A DNA stretch of 64,000 nucleotides. Origin: Knufia peltigerae. Its lineage: Eukaryota > Ascomycota > Eurotiomycetes > Chaetothyriales > Trichomeriaceae. Within the stretch, counting starts at the first letter, position 1; each line of letters starts with the position of its first letter. The stretch spans positions 186,001 through 250,000 of the forward strand of contig JAPDRN010000001.1 of assembly GCA_030247855.1 (NCBI GenBank), given 5' to 3'. The notes beneath the pieces are model-generated. The model had not been told where the DNA came from and searched no databases. It saw only the letters and a program-made list of their open reading frames with translations. Shown here in pieces: positions 41,933 to 53,732 of this stretch. The translations under genes and the position numbers were made by a program.

Positions 41933-41960
41933 TTGATGAGTACTCGTGCCTCCCACCAAA

Positions 41961-42866
41961 CTAAATCTTTGTTCCCCTGGCCATGAACGGTTCCCTCTTT
42001 GATGTTCCCCTCAACGTGACTTCTTCACCCATCCTGACCAAGGCGAAATCCGTCAATCCCGCCTCTGCAAAGACTTTCCGCAACTCTTCCTCCCCGAACC
42101 CGTGATGACTGATGGTGTTGACGGCGTCTTTCAGGTCGGGGTGCACCTCTGCCTCCATCGCGTGGGTGACAAAGTCCACAATCATAAAAACACCACCGGG
42201 TTTGAGTCTCTCCACCAATCGTCGAGTCGCCAATCGAATGTCTGTGAAATGGTGAAAACCCATGCCTACGACGGCCAGGTCAAAGTCACGAAAGTTGGGC
42301 TCATCGAGCGCGTCCGCCTCGGCGCCGGTCGATATCAAATTACCCACTACGGCGTGAGCGTTGATCTTTTCGTCGTCTGCTGTTTCGCCACCCTTTTCAG
42401 AGGTGAACCGTGAATTGTAAGCTTGTACCATGTTTTCGGATAGGTCGACCCCGACGAATTCGGTGGCTCGACCCGCCAGGATTGCGGTGATGGTACCGGG
42501 ACCACATGCGTAATCCAACACCCGGACACTTTTTTGGGGTTCCGACTTCTTTTCAAAGGCCGCCGAAGGGTCCAGGAACGAAACGCCAATGAATGAAATG
42601 TTTGACTGAATGAAAGAAGTGATTTTGTTGATCAGGTCACGTTGCCATTCTTCGGCCGTGTATGACGTCGCCATTTTACTGTACAACAGGAAATATACGT
42701 CAGTTTGTGTCGAGGAGAGAGTGAGAGTGAGAAAAGGACTCAAGGTCCAAAAACCAAAAACTCACTTCCAATGTTGTCTGTTTACTTCTGTAAAGGCTGC
42801 GGCGTCTTCTGTTCCATGAGAATGGCCATGGTCGTGGTGGTGGTGATGGTGATGATGATCCGCCAT
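41961..42866 (-). CDS. Class I SAM-dependent methyltransferase with histidine-rich N-terminus
   Basis: Exon 1 (42766-42866) and exon 2 (41961-42678) join across an 87-nt phase-2 intron and give about 272 residues. Exon 1 encodes MADHHHHHHHHDHGHSHG, a natural run of eight His followed by alternating His. The splice forms NRQHWNKMATSYTAEEW, the usual lead-in of this methyltransferase group. SAM motif I is VLDYACGPG at about 87-95, and VGMGFHHFTD and LKPGGVFMIVDF are later motifs. The substrate is not predictable; UbiE/TAM-like small-molecule methyltransferases are the nearest class. The His run could bind Ni, Zn or Cu. Confidence 0.82.
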
Positions 42867-44009
42867 TCTATTTGCCTGTGCCGAGTACAATATGTGTCGT
42901 TGTGTATCTTGTACAGAGTAACGAACTCGTGTGGTGTACTTTGGAAGCACGAAGTACGCAAAGAGTACCAAGTACTGTAGTAACCAATGAATCCGAAGTA
43001 AAGGTGTCGGTCGATGTAGCTCGAAAAAAGGTTCAAGATCACCACAAGGTTGAAAGGGAAGTGATGAAAGATGAAAATGTACCTACTGTGCAACAATCTT
43101 TCAGGTCTGGGCAGTGCCTTTCCTTTTATATACCCGTTGATCGGTAGTCGTGGGTCAGTCAAATGAAGTAAAAGGACGTATCAATCAATATGTTTCCGAA
43201 ATGGTCGGAGACATTTCGCCCCCCGCCTCAGAGTAGCGTAGCCTCGCCAGCCTCGTCCTCTGTTTATCGTTTCTAACGGAGACATACAAAGTCCCCGGCA
43301 TTCCACCCTCCCTCGTTGACTGTTACCTTATCGCCTGTTGCCTGATTTTCTCCCTCATGAGGTGACTCACGTTACTAGTATTCTGTACTAGTACCGACGG
43401 AGTTTCTTCGTAAATAGGACTCTAAACCATAAAAAGGATCGACAGTCTACAGAAAGGGAGCAATTTACTATGCTCATTTACTAACACCATAATGTCATAT
43501 GCAGGAATCGAATCTATTCTCACAATTCTCAATTCTCGACAAGTACAATAGGTACTCGTCAGATGAATTGCCTATATGAAAAACCATGGGTCGTGCAAGT
43601 TAATTGCTGTTGAAGTGACCCATCATATCCCATATCCCATAACACACAAAACAACAACACACACATACATTGTCATCATCATCATCTCAATCGCCCATGA
43701 TGTTAAAACTCTCCTGCCTGGTATCAGAGCTAGCCCGTGTTGAAAAGATAATAACGCCGATGTTAAATCGACTATCGCCAGCTCCCATGCTATCAGTGGT
43801 ATCATGTTGAAAAACACTTTTTTTCGTTTCGCTTCGTCAATTCATCCGTCCAACCATTTCTTTTTCACCATTGATGATTTTTTTGATTGTTCTCGCCCCC
43901 CAAAAGTAACGCCATAGACCTCAGATCAGGTTGATTGATCGAGTAATTCCATTAAACACACCATTTCACGCCGGATAGACCCAATGTAAGCTGTTGGGAG
44001 GTCACTTTT
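42867..44009. other. Intergenic region
   Basis: No gene is supported. It includes the methyltransferase promoter on the left and the MET6 3' flank on the right. A CA-rich patch followed by CAT units lies at about 43645-43690. Confidence 0.5.
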
Positions 44010-46434
44010 TTACTTAGTGTACTTGGCACGGAAAGTCTTGGCCGCGTTGACCATGTTGACCAAGGCAGCCTTGGTTTCAGTCCATTGACGAGTCTTGAGA
44101 CCACAGTCAGGGTCGATCCACAACTGTTCTGGCTTCAAGTATTGCAACATCTCGGCAATGCGGTCCTCGATCTCCTTCTGGGAGGGGACTCGAGGAGAAT
44201 GGATGTCATAGACACCGGGTCCAATGTGACGAGGATAAGCTTCGTCGACAAAGACCTTGAGCAGCTTAGCATCAGACTTGCTGTTCTCGATGGAGAGAAC
44301 GTCAGCATCGAGAGCTGCAATAGCATAGAAGAAGTCCTGGAACTCCGAGTAGCAGAAATGGCTGTGGATCTGTGTGCCATCTTCTACACCCGCAGTTGAA
44401 AGGCGGAAAGAATCGACAGCCCATTTCAAGTAATCGGTGCGCTCCTTGCCAGTACGGAGAGGCAGACCTTCACGCAGAGCAGGTTCATCGACCTGGATAA
44501 CGTAGACGCCGGCTTTCTCTAGGTCAACGACTTCATCACGAAGTGCGAGAGCCAATTGTTGAGCCTGAACGGACTGGTGGACATCATCACGCGGGAATGA
44601 CCATCGCAAGCAAGTGATGGGACCTGTCAACATGCCCTTCATGGGCTTCTTGGAGATCGAAGCTGCATATTTCGATTCCTTGACAGTCATTGGAAGTGGT
44701 CGTGAAATGTCTCCTACAACGATGGGTGGTCGGACGCAACGAGAACCATATGATTGGACCCAGCCATTGGTGGTGAAGGCGTAACCCTTCAGGCGTTCAC
44801 CAAAGTATTGAACCATGTCATTTCGCTCTGGCTCACCATGAACGTAGACATCAAGATCGAGCTCATCCTGAATCTTGACATTGGCCTGGATCTCCTGCTC
44901 AATGAACTTCTCGTATTGCTCAGCAGAGATCTCGTTCTTGGTCAGCTTGTTACGCTGGACACGGATTTCCTTGGTTTGAGGGAAAGATCCAATAGTGGTG
45001 GTTGGGAACAGAGGCAAGTTGAGGCGCTGCTGTTGTTGAGAAATACGAGCAGGGAAAGGCGACTTGCGGTTGTGCATCTGTTCGGTAACCTTGCTTTGTC
45101 GGTCCTTGACAGCCGGATCGTTGGTGATGCTTGAAGAAGCACGGGATTGCATTGACTTAGCGTTGGCTTCGAGGGCTTCTCGGACGGAAGCGGGGCCATC
45201 AGTGACAGCCTTTGCAATGGTGGCAATTTCTTTGGCCTTCTCGCATGCAAAGCTGAACCAGTCAGCAATCTCAGGGGACAACTTCTTCTCGCTAGCGAGA
45301 GTATGAGGAGTGTGCAAAAGAGAGCTGGAGCTGGCAACGATGACTCGATCCTTGCCAAGTTTCTGGATGGCGGTCTCGACAATCTCAATGGCATGCTTGA
45401 AGTTGGTCTTCCAGATGTTACGACCGTTGACAACACCAGCCGACAAGATTTGTTGAGGGCCCAACGCAGCAGCGACGGTCTCAAACTGCTCGGGATTGCG
45501 GACCAGGTCGACGTGGATGGCGTAGAGGTTCTTCAATGACTCAAGAACTTCAATGTTGTGGACAATGTCACCAAAGTAGGTAGCGAGAACAATTTTGCTT
45601 CCGAGACCTCCAAGCTTCTCGTAGGCAGGCTTGAATGCTTGCTTCACAGCCGCAGGCAGATCGAAGACCAAGATGGGCTCGTCGATCTGGACAGTTTCTG
45701 CGCCCGCTTCTTTCAATTGCTTGAGCAGATCCACGTAGAGAGGCAGGAGCTTGTCAAGGGCAGAAATGGGGTCGATGGATTGACCACGGTCCGCCTTTCC
45801 GAGGTACAGGAAGGACACCGGTCCAAGAAGAACAGGTCTCGTGACGATGCCAGCTTCCTTGGCTTCAAGGAATTCTGTGACGGGTTTGGGTTTGGAGGAG
45901 AGCTTGAAGACTTGGTTGTCCTGGAGGGTAGGCTTGACATAGTGGTAGTTTGAGTCGAACCATTTGACCATTTCCTGAGCATCATTAGATATTGTATTGG
46001 AATTTTTTTATGATGGTATGCAACTCACCAAGGCAGGCACATCGACAGCTGGAGCACCGCCGGTGGCAGGTCTTTGCAGACCACGACCCATGGCAAAGTA
46101 CTCATCGATAGGAGCGAGGTTGTACTTGGTGTAGCGTTCGGGAATAACACCGAACAGCTGGATGTGGTCTAGAACCTGATCATAGAAAGCAAAGTCGTTG
46201 CTTGGAATGATATCGATTCCGGCATCTTTCTGGATCTTCCAGTGCTCCAATCTGAGTCTCTTGCCCTCAGCCAACAGGTCATCCTGAGAGATTTTGCCAC
46301 CCCAGTATGCTTCGGTGGCCTTCTTGAGGTCTCGGTTGGCACCCATGCGAGGGAAACCAAGGATGGAGCTATAAGGCTCAGTCAGCAAGGTCTTTATAAA
46401 GAAAAGCAGGTCGTTGGACCTACGATTGAACCAT
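44010..46434 (-). CDS. MET6: Cobalamin-independent methionine synthase (Met6)
   Basis: Three exons, 46424-46434, 46029-46368 and 44010-45974, give about 771 residues. Exon 1 is only 11 nt; with the 55-nt intron removed, the protein begins MVQSSILGFPRMG, the standard fungal start. The second intron (54 nt) is phase 0. The enzyme transfers the methyl of 5-methyltetrahydropteroyltri-L-glutamate to homocysteine. Two barrel domains are present, and the zinc ligands of the C-terminal barrel are visible: IHSHFC gives His656 and Cys658, and DPDCG gives Cys741. TTTIGSFPQTKEIR opens the second barrel. Regulation through sulfur control is expected for the family but was not seen in the sequence. Confidence 0.96.
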
Positions 46435-47064
46435 CCTGGCGGTAGTGAGTGAAAATTTGAGGCGGGGTAGGATAGAAATGATTCAACGATCCTCTCGAAA
46501 GCTCGATTGAGACTGTAGAGAAGGATGTGTGTCGTAAATCGAACAGGAAAAGTAGAGAAAGTGAAGAGGAGAGCGGTGAGACAGCAAGAATATCAGAGAT
46601 GGAAATTTTAATCATCCATCAGTTATTATTATTTTAGTGAGCGTTGACGTGACAGGGGATGATCTTTGGTGGGATGTTTCTCTGCACTCAGTTAGACTCA
46701 TCTCAGACTTCGCTGACTTCGGAAAGATTGGCCACTAGAGGCACAAGGGACCTTCGGAGGGGTCAGCGGGGTACCTAACAATGCCTGACGGATGCCTAAT
46801 CACGTCTAGTACTGCCTATTCATACCTGGCTAGAAGTGCCTAACACTGCGGTACCGGCGACATCCACCACTCAAAGCCGCCTCTCGGGAGCTTGTTCCTT
46901 TCGCTTCCGAGGGTTTTGGTTATCACGCCATGATCGGTGAGGATTAATATCGTGCTGGCTACGGAGTATTTGGGGTCTTCGCTTATGTAGAGCCATTCAC
47001 CCTCCTTCACATGCTCGTCCGGCAAAAAGACCCTACATGAAAGCGTAGGTTGAGAACCGAATAT
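46435..47064. other. MET6 upstream region
   Basis: No gene is supported. It should hold the MET6 promoter; a pyrimidine-rich coding-strand tract lies at about 46500-46600. Confidence 0.5.
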
Positions 47065-48171
47065 CTACAAGACACCAGGTATAGCAGCAGCTCTTCCAGC
47101 AACAGCCCTTTTCCCAAACTTCTCCATGTACCAGTTCCGCTGTGTCACGGCTCTTGGTAGCATTGTGGTCACCTCAACAATAACGAACCACAAGGCTGGG
47201 CTTTGCCATCCCCAGCCGAGTCCCCAAGTCCCGCCGAGGATGTAATATCCCGCCCACTCAATCCATTCCCAGACGTAGTGTGGACAAAGAATGTTTCGAA
47301 AGTATCCCTGCGGTGGAGGAATAACATACACCTTGTCATAGCTGATCTCGATCTTGCCTTCTGATCTTGCCTTGCGTTTTGCTGCATCTCGCCGCATGTT
47401 GTGCAGTATTGCCTCTGAGCTCATGTTTCTCCATAGTCCCTCGGAGAAAAGTGCGAGTCCAATGATGGTGCCAAGGACAGAGCCATAAGAAAAGAGTTGG
47501 CGATGATCCTGGGCTTCATCACTCCGAACGGAATATACTAGACCACAGGCAATGTTGCTCGAATTCAAGTACTGGTGGACGCCCATGAAGATGGCTATAA
47601 TCGGATGGATGGGCGACATGCTCGCAGCAACAAACCATGGAGTGTAGAATGCTCGGTTCAGGTAGTGAGCGAGGTACAAACAAGCCAGGATTTCATACTG
47701 TGCTGGGAGTCCTGTACCCATGAAACTGGTTGATGCATCCGGGGTAGGCTTGAGCTTTGCTGGGAGGGTGTAGAGGATGTAGAGAAGATTGAGCGGCCCA
47801 GCGCTTTCGGCGATCGACCATGCAAGTCGACCAGGAATGTTGAATCGCGAATTGGAGGACGTCTTGCCCATCGCTTGGAGGCTCCTCAAAGGCGTCCATT
47901 GTAAAATTGACAACTAGTAGAAGGCCTGATCAGCGGAAGCTCACGACACGCGATCCGACTCTATCCAATGGTTCTTTTTTCAAACCCGCAGCGTCTTCAG
48001 CACAATGTATGCTGACTAGACCCAAAGATCCCTTTCTTCAGAGGTATATTGTAACATGTCAGCACCTACAATTGGCCATATTCTGTAGAAGTTCATCAAA
48101 AAGCTCGAAACTCGGGGCGTGGGCGGGAAAAATTCCCCTGGAGAAGGGAGGCCAGCTAGCCAAGATGACAT
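47065..48171 (-). CDS. Steroid 5-alpha-reductase family membrane enzyme
   Basis: Exon 1 (48070-48171) and exon 2 (47065-47913) join in phase 0 across a 156-nt intron to give about 316 residues. Exon 1 was found by eye; it begins MSSWLAGLPSP and its join yields RIWPILSILQWTPLRS then MGKTS, matching the family's N-terminal block. Six or more hydrophobic segments follow. The C-terminal 3-oxo-5-alpha-steroid 4-dehydrogenase domain is clear: FRNILCPHYVWEWIEWAGYY, then RAVTQRNWYMEKFGKRA. Members reduce a carbon-carbon double bond using NADPH in the ER membrane; substrates include sterols, polyprenols and enoyl-CoAs. I cannot choose among these. Confidence 0.78.
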
Positions 48172-48616
48172 GGTCGGGGATCAATAAAGAGCGTTAATAA
48201 GGGAACTTGAGAACAATCAAACATTCGAGGTGTATTCCTTGTACTGTCAGAGAAGAGCTTCCGTGGCGGGAGGTGGAATGGAATCTCCCTGAATTGTGAT
48301 GTCAACAAGTTTTCCATCTGTTTCTGTCATTGTTATGAATTAGAAACGCTGCACTAGCCACTCCTGGTGCTTCAACAAACAGACCATTTATGTGCCATTA
48401 CTGCCTGCTACATCCAAGCAGGAACTGCCAGATAATTTACACGAGGGAGGTGGTGAAGCTGACAGCAAATCCACATGACTCATGATGGCAACTCTAGAAT
48501 TGGTACGAGAGCTTCTTCTCATTGAATCACACTATCAAACAGCTCATCCGCCCCCAATACCGAATTACAGTAGACTTCCCCCCGGCGCCTGATCTATTAT
48601 GGACGATAGAAATATC
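48172..48616. other. Intergenic region
   Basis: No gene is supported. It contains the promoter of the reductase-family gene (transcribed leftward) and the ILV6 3' flank. Confidence 0.5.
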
Positions 48617-49725
48617 TTAACCCGGAGGGAGTGTGCTCGCGTCAACAACCTCATCAGCGTCCCGCTGCAGATCCTCGTTCGGTCCGTACAAGGGTGAGCG
48701 AGGCAAAGCCATAAGACCAGTTCGAGCTGATTCGAGAATGCCGAATGGAGCAATCAATTTCATGAATGAATCGATTCTGCTCGGCTTCGCGGACCTAGAT
48801 ACAGTTAGACTTCTCCCAGCTCAAGTTCAAGATTTGTAACTTACACCTCGACAATGCAGTTGTTTGTGCTAATGTCAAGCACTTTCCCGCCGAATTGATG
48901 CGTCAAGTGAGTAATGGCTTCCAGATGCTCATGTTTGTGTCGAAGGGCCTGGCTTGCAGCAAGGCGGTTGGGATGATAGCTAACACCTTGACCGAGCATT
49001 TCCTTTGCTCGCTGCACGAGGCTTGCTTCGTCTTGCTTGTTTCCTTCCAACTCCTGCAGTCTCTTCTCCGCGTTTTCCTCTGGATATTCGTGGTCTCCTT
49101 CGCTTGTTTCGTCGTATTCCTGGCTGGTCATCTCGCGATGGTGCTCCATCAGTTCCTCGTAAACTTCAGGGCCCAGGATGGAAACCTTAGCCAGAAGCAA
49201 TTCACGTTGCACCAAGGCGGCAGAGGTGTAATCAAGCACTGCCCAAACAGGCACCAAATCTTCCAGTTGACGTCGAGCTTGTTCCACGACGCCATCTTGG
49301 CCTTGGAGCACAATAGTCATTCGACTGAGATCCTCCACTTCGGTGTTGCACACCACGAGCGAATCAATGTTGAAACCTCTGGCAGCTAGGATCCCCGACA
49401 CACGAGACAGCACACCCGGCTCGTTCTGAACCAAGCAGTTGAGAATGTGTTTCTTTGGTGGAGCTTGAGAGGCTACAGGGGTTTCGTAGAGGATGGAGGA
49501 AACCGCTGCTGCCGCGCCATACTGGGGAGAGGTGTCGGTCACCGGAAGAGGAAGAGGAGATCGCCGGTGCAGAGCCTTGTAAGCTAGCGCAGAGGTAGAA
49601 TTTGTGCTTTTTGATCTTGTCGAGGCGGGTGTGAGAGTGTCGAGGAATGAAGGTCCGCTCTGTGCACGATAACTTCGCAGCGCATTCCTACCAGCAAAGG
49701 TGAGGAGATTGCGCGTGCCTGCCAT
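48617..49725 (-). CDS. ILV6: Acetolactate synthase regulatory subunit (Ilv6), mitochondrial
   Basis: Exon 1 (48845-49725) and exon 2 (48617-48794) join across a 50-nt phase-2 intron with a consensus GTAAGT donor and give about 352 residues. Ilv6 binds the catalytic subunit Ilv2 and confers valine feedback control on the first step of branched-chain amino acid synthesis. The N-terminus is Arg/Ser/Ala-rich, a mitochondrial presequence. The ACT domain is at about 92-165 (HILNCLVQNEPGVLSRVSG, then ARGFNIDSLVV). An acidic fungal insert follows near 220-240. Exon 2 supplies the conserved end, KPSRIDSFMKLIAPFGILES, then LPRSPLYGPNEDLQ. Confidence 0.95.
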
Positions 49726-50418
49726 GGTGGCGGCTTGTATGGATTCAGACTCGATGAAGGGAATTAATTCATGGAGAGACTACTCCGTGTTATCTTTTTT
49801 CACAAGAGCAATGTGAGTCAGAGATAGCAAGAGGTCAACGCTGGAAGACAAAATTTTGGGGATGGAGGCCGGCAAGCGAGCGAAGTCGGTGTTACCCACA
49901 GCAAAAAGAGCCAAGCTGCAGTACGAGGTACACAGGAAACTCGTACTGTACTGTACTGCACCTACTTTAGGTGCTCCCACTAGGCCCTTAATAAGCCTGA
50001 CCCGCCCACTAGAACTTCCCCGGACGTCGGCCAAAAAAACGTGACCTCGGAGTTCTAGGCACCTCCCCCGATTCCGAGTCCACACTGACTCGAGCACTTG
50101 TACGAGTACTATTTATTTTAATTTTATACTCCAGTCGTCGTGATGATTGACCTGCAACAGGGATTCAGGGCAGACCGAACTACGTCGTAACAAGCAGACC
50201 AGCAATGTGTCTTGACAGTGTTTTCTATGACAGACGGTGCACTCCTGCTACCTATCTAGATGCATACGGTACAGTTCCTGGTGAAATGTCTTGGCTCGGA
50301 CATTTCCACCAAGTTGATGAGAGAAAGAGCGCTGTAACTGTTGCTGCTATTCAAGTCCTTTATTAAACCCCTTGTGCCGGGTTCTACTATCACAGCATAG
50401 GCCATCGTCAACAGGTCA
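49726..50418. other. Divergent promoter region
   Basis: No gene is supported. It lies between the ILV6 and SDR starts and includes GTACT repeated three times at 49943-49957. Confidence 0.5.
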
Positions 50419-51210
50419 ATGGCTTTCGACTTCAAAGGCAAGGTGATTGTGATCACAGGAGCCGCCAGTGGAATTGGGTCAGTCATCAACGACAGATTGA
50501 TTTGAACTCCTGCTGAATGTTGAGAGGACAGCCTCGCCGTGGCAAAACGCCTTCACACTGACCAAGCCCAGCTCGCCCTGTGTGATGTGAATAGCGCTGG
50601 CCTGAAGCAGCTTGCTGAAGATCTACAGTCTCCCCATCACAAAGTCTTCCATCTTGACGTGACGTCAAGCCAGCAATGTCAGGACACAATCACTAACATT
50701 GTCGGCGACTTTGGCAAGATAGACTGCCTTTTCAACTGTGCTGGTATAAACCCGACAACTTTACCTCTTCAGTCCACGACGGATGAGTATTGGGACAAGA
50801 TCGTGGACACAAGCTTGAAAGGAACGTACCTCATGACCAGATCCAGCATTCCACATTTGACCAGAGGATCTGTAATCGTCAACGTGTCTTCGGTGGCAGG
50901 ACTCAAAGCGAGCGCTGGCCATGCCATATACAACGCAGCAAAGTTTGGCGTGATCGGATTCTCACAATCCATGGCACTTGAACTCGGACCCCAGGGCATC
51001 AGAGTGAATGCGGTTGCTCCAGGGTCGATAAAGACTCCGACGAACAATTCTGTCCGTCAAGGGCAGGAGGTCATCGAACGGACCGAGCAGGGCGTGGCTC
51101 TCAGAAGGATGGGAACTGCAGAAGAGGTCGCCAATGTAGTGGTATTTTTGTTCTCTGAGCAAAGTAGCTACGTTAATGGCAGTGTCATCGAGATATCTGG
51201 AGGCCTCTAA
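50419..51210 (+). CDS. Short-chain dehydrogenase/reductase (FabG-like)
   Basis: Exon 1 (50419-50477) and exon 2 (50532-51210) join across a 54-nt phase-2 intron and give about 245 residues. The splice falls inside the nucleotide-binding loop and restores TGAASGIG (13-20). NCAG lies at 88-91; the catalytic Ser140 (VSS), Tyr153 and Lys157 (YNAAK) follow. The ending VNGSVIEISGGL is the classical SDR C-terminus. It should be a soluble NAD(P)-dependent tetramer that oxidises or reduces a hydroxyl/keto group. Resemblance to 3-oxoacyl-ACP reductases is general, and the substrate is unknown. Its stop is 53 bases from the 3' end of the next gene. Confidence 0.88.
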
Positions 51211-51262
51211 ATAGTACGACGATGGTCCGAATAGTTACCTAAGTCAGGGCCATGAGCGAACG

Positions 51263-52282
51263 TCAGGGATAGTCAACTCTATACACCGACTCGGCAACAT
51301 TGAACCACCCTTCGTACTCGATCTCCTCCCTCGTCTCGTCTATATCGTAATGATAATGGCCTCCTTGGGCCGTTTCTAAGCTTCCATCCTTCGCCTCCGT
51401 GAAACAGTGTGTATGTTCCATGCGCAAGTTGAGGCCCTTGTCGTCTCCTGAGTGAACGACGCTCAAACACACCAGCGGCCCATCGGCGGGCGCCCGCTCG
51501 TCATCATTGAACTCCATGTCGAAGAAGCGCAACCACTTCACCACGTCGTCGTGGTCGCGGAACGGCTGCGCCGGGAAATCCGGCATGACATGCAACTTTG
51601 CCTTGCCCGAGCGGATGAGAAACACGCCGCCGAGAGAAATGAGGTCGCCGCCGAATGCCGATTTCAGCCCCTGCTGGATGGCCTGGGTGAAGTTGAGCGG
51701 ACCTTTCCGCGACCGCGCCTTGACGTGCAGACACGGGCCCGCCGCTCCGTCACAGCAGAACAAGTTGCACATGAGCCCGAAGTTCGAGCTGTCCGGCAAC
51801 GCACAACACGCCACGGCGTCGGACGGGGTGATTTTGGCATAGTGCGTGCGGTTGCGCGTCGTCATCGTGTCTGCAGAAGGATCTACACCGGAGTCTCCCG
51901 CCGCGGTCCCGTAGGCAAAGTTGGGCATCAGTTCGGTGTTCTGGCCCAGCACGAAGAAGGGACCGGCGCCGGCACCGATCAGCAGGCCGGACGTAGGAGA
52001 CATATCTGTCTGGCGGGATATGGCTCGCAGTTCGTACCTACGACCGAGGTCGGACCGAACCAGGTACGACGGATCGCCAACCTCGACGACACGAGGCGAA
52101 CCCGTCAACCCCGGACCGGCCAGGTGGTATGGCGGGAGGGTGAGATCAGGCGGCGTTTCCACCGTGCATGACGACGAGGAGAAGTTGGACGACAGTGTGG
52201 GGGTGATGGCTTCAGCTAGAGCGTGCAGTGGAGGAGGTGAGAGTGTCACCTTTTTGACGGGCCATTTCTTGTCGTTGGACAT
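51263..52282 (-). CDS. C11orf54-like zinc hydrolase (DUF1907)
   Basis: A 339-residue single-exon protein, taking MSNDKKWPVKKVTLSPPP at 52282 as the start; the open frame extends 11 codons upstream without an earlier ATG. The DUF1907 fold is shown by GDPSYLVRSDLG, SGLLIGAGAGPF, FGLMCNLFCCDG and GLKSAFGGDLISLGGVFLI. The C-terminal HTHCF and GGHYHYD hold the likely zinc ligands. The human homologue C11orf54 is reported as an ester hydrolase; the physiological substrate is not settled. The gene converges on the SDR gene with 52 bases between stops. GC-rich coding opens long spurious frames on the other strand. Confidence 0.85.
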   Translation of the reverse strand: MSNDKKWPVKKVTLSPPPLHALAEAITPTLSSNFSSSSCTVETPPDLTLPPYHLAGPGLTGSPRVVEVGDPSYLVRSDLGRRYELRAISRQTDMSPTSGLLIGAGAGPFFVLGQNTELMPNFAYGTAAGDSGVDPSADTMTTRNRTHYAKITPSDAVACCALPDSSNFGLMCNLFCCDGAAGPCLHVKARSRKGPLNFTQAIQQGLKSAFGGDLISLGGVFLIRSGKAKLHVMPDFPAQPFRDHDDVVKWLRFFDMEFNDDERAPADGPLVCLSVVHSGDDKGLNLRMEHTHCFTEAKDGSLETAQGGHYHYDIDETREEIEYEGWFNVAESVYRVDYP

Positions 52283-53057
52283 GATGGACTGGAATGTGTG
52301 AGAAGAAATATTCAAGAGTCAATACTTAGTACGGGTACAACGCCATACTTCACTCAGTTTCGAATCGTCGGTATCAGCAGGTGTAAAGGACGTGTCACTG
52401 TAACTCGTAAGTGAGATGTCATCGACTGACTAAGCTAAAAATAAAGGCTGTACCTCGGGTCAAGCTCAGCCTTGTACGGGGCTCTCAGCCTGATGCGACG
52501 TCAGTTTTTATCCTCGCCCAAACAACACACCGTAAATATACGTATATACCATCAGTTTAATCATTTTCTTCTCCTGTGTGTACCCCCTCACTCTAAATCT
52601 TTCTCAGTCAAGTCGCTTTCCAAAACCTGTAGGCACAAAGCATTTACCAGACCACTCACTCGGACAATCGATGGCAAAGGCCTGTTGTGGTGGCGGCACA
52701 GGTCACGATGTTTAAACAGGTAGGCAGTGTGATTGCAGAGATGATATCTCGACTTCATAATCACCTCGTGCAAGAACGGACATGAAGGGAAGCGACTCTG
52801 ATGAATTATCTCACTTTGCGTGATGTTCACACACCCATGATCAATCAATCGATTCCATGCCACGGTGAAGGGCGACTTCGTCACCGATCTGGCTCATCAT
52901 CATCCTCACACATCGACCGCGCATATAAAAGGGATTGGATTGATGCAGGTTCTCGTTTACGAATACCATGTTCATCTCTGTGGATTTTTCTTGTCCATAT
53001 TGCCAAAATACCCTGAGCCTTCCAACGTGTGTGCGTGCAGGACATATCACAAAAGCC
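52283..53057. other. Intergenic region
   Basis: No gene is supported. It contains the promoter of the C11orf54-like gene. Confidence 0.5.
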
Positions 53058-53732
53058 ATGGGCACTTTGGCGTCCATAGAAGAGAGAATCACCAGCGTCC
53101 ACCCGGTGGACCAAGGTACTACAACAAGTCACAGCCACCCACCCTTGACGATCCAAGGAAGACCCTCGCCCTGTTGGGAGGACGATGACATAAATGTAAA
53201 GTCACCCCGTCAACAGTTTGAGCTCATTCACAAAGCCCTTAGAAAGAAAGCAAGTCTGATGTTTGAAATTTTGACCACAAAAGACACCGCCGCCGACACC
53301 ACCTCCATCGCCACCACCCACCCCTCCACCAACACCACCGCACACACCGCCCCCTGCACCAGACCCAGATGATTCACAACTGGATCATCATCGTCGTCAG
53401 GCAACGAGCCAACACCGAAAGTGACACCCGAGCTCATCCCTCTGATACCCCCAACACTTCACAAAGACAGTGACCTTACCGTGACATGACGATCGGCGAG
53501 GTCGAAGACGTTGATGGATCTTCTGCACGAGTTCCTGACCCTAGCTGACACTCGAGATGACGACGTACCAGCAAGAAGAGATTCCCTCGTGCATGGCTGC
53601 CCCTACAAGACGAGCCAATTGGCGGCGTCGGTGCTGAAGGATCTGATCGTGTCGGGTTTTGGGCGTAGATCAGGATGGAATGGTTTCGGATGTGAGGGAC
53701 ATGACATTTACTCCGTGACATCAGAGGGTTGA
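53058..53732 (+). pseudogene. Open frame interrupted by two TGA codons, unknown protein
   Basis: From an ATG at 53058 (the frame is open even further upstream), one plus-strand frame reads as protein through to a TGA at 53730-53732. It is interrupted only by TGA at 53370-53372 and TGA at 53487-53489. Segments include a basic helix (RQQFELIHKALRKKASLMFE), a Thr/Pro-rich low-complexity linker, and a C-terminal part with LMDLLHEFLTLADTRDD and KTSQLAASVLKDLIV. No frameshift is needed. It may be a young pseudogene, a gene whose intron covers the stops, or sequence error. In another frame the low-complexity DNA encodes a proline-rich run. No family is recognised. Confidence 0.35.

Noticed and set aside
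51452..52171. 239-codon open frame on the plus strand
   Set aside because: It is antisense to the C11orf54-like gene and has an Arg/Val/Gly-rich composition typical of shadow frames.
53280..53400. Proline-rich run in an alternative frame of the low-complexity DNA
   Set aside because: The CCN-rich run comes from the same repeat that gives Thr in the longer frame; it is open only briefly and ends in TGA.
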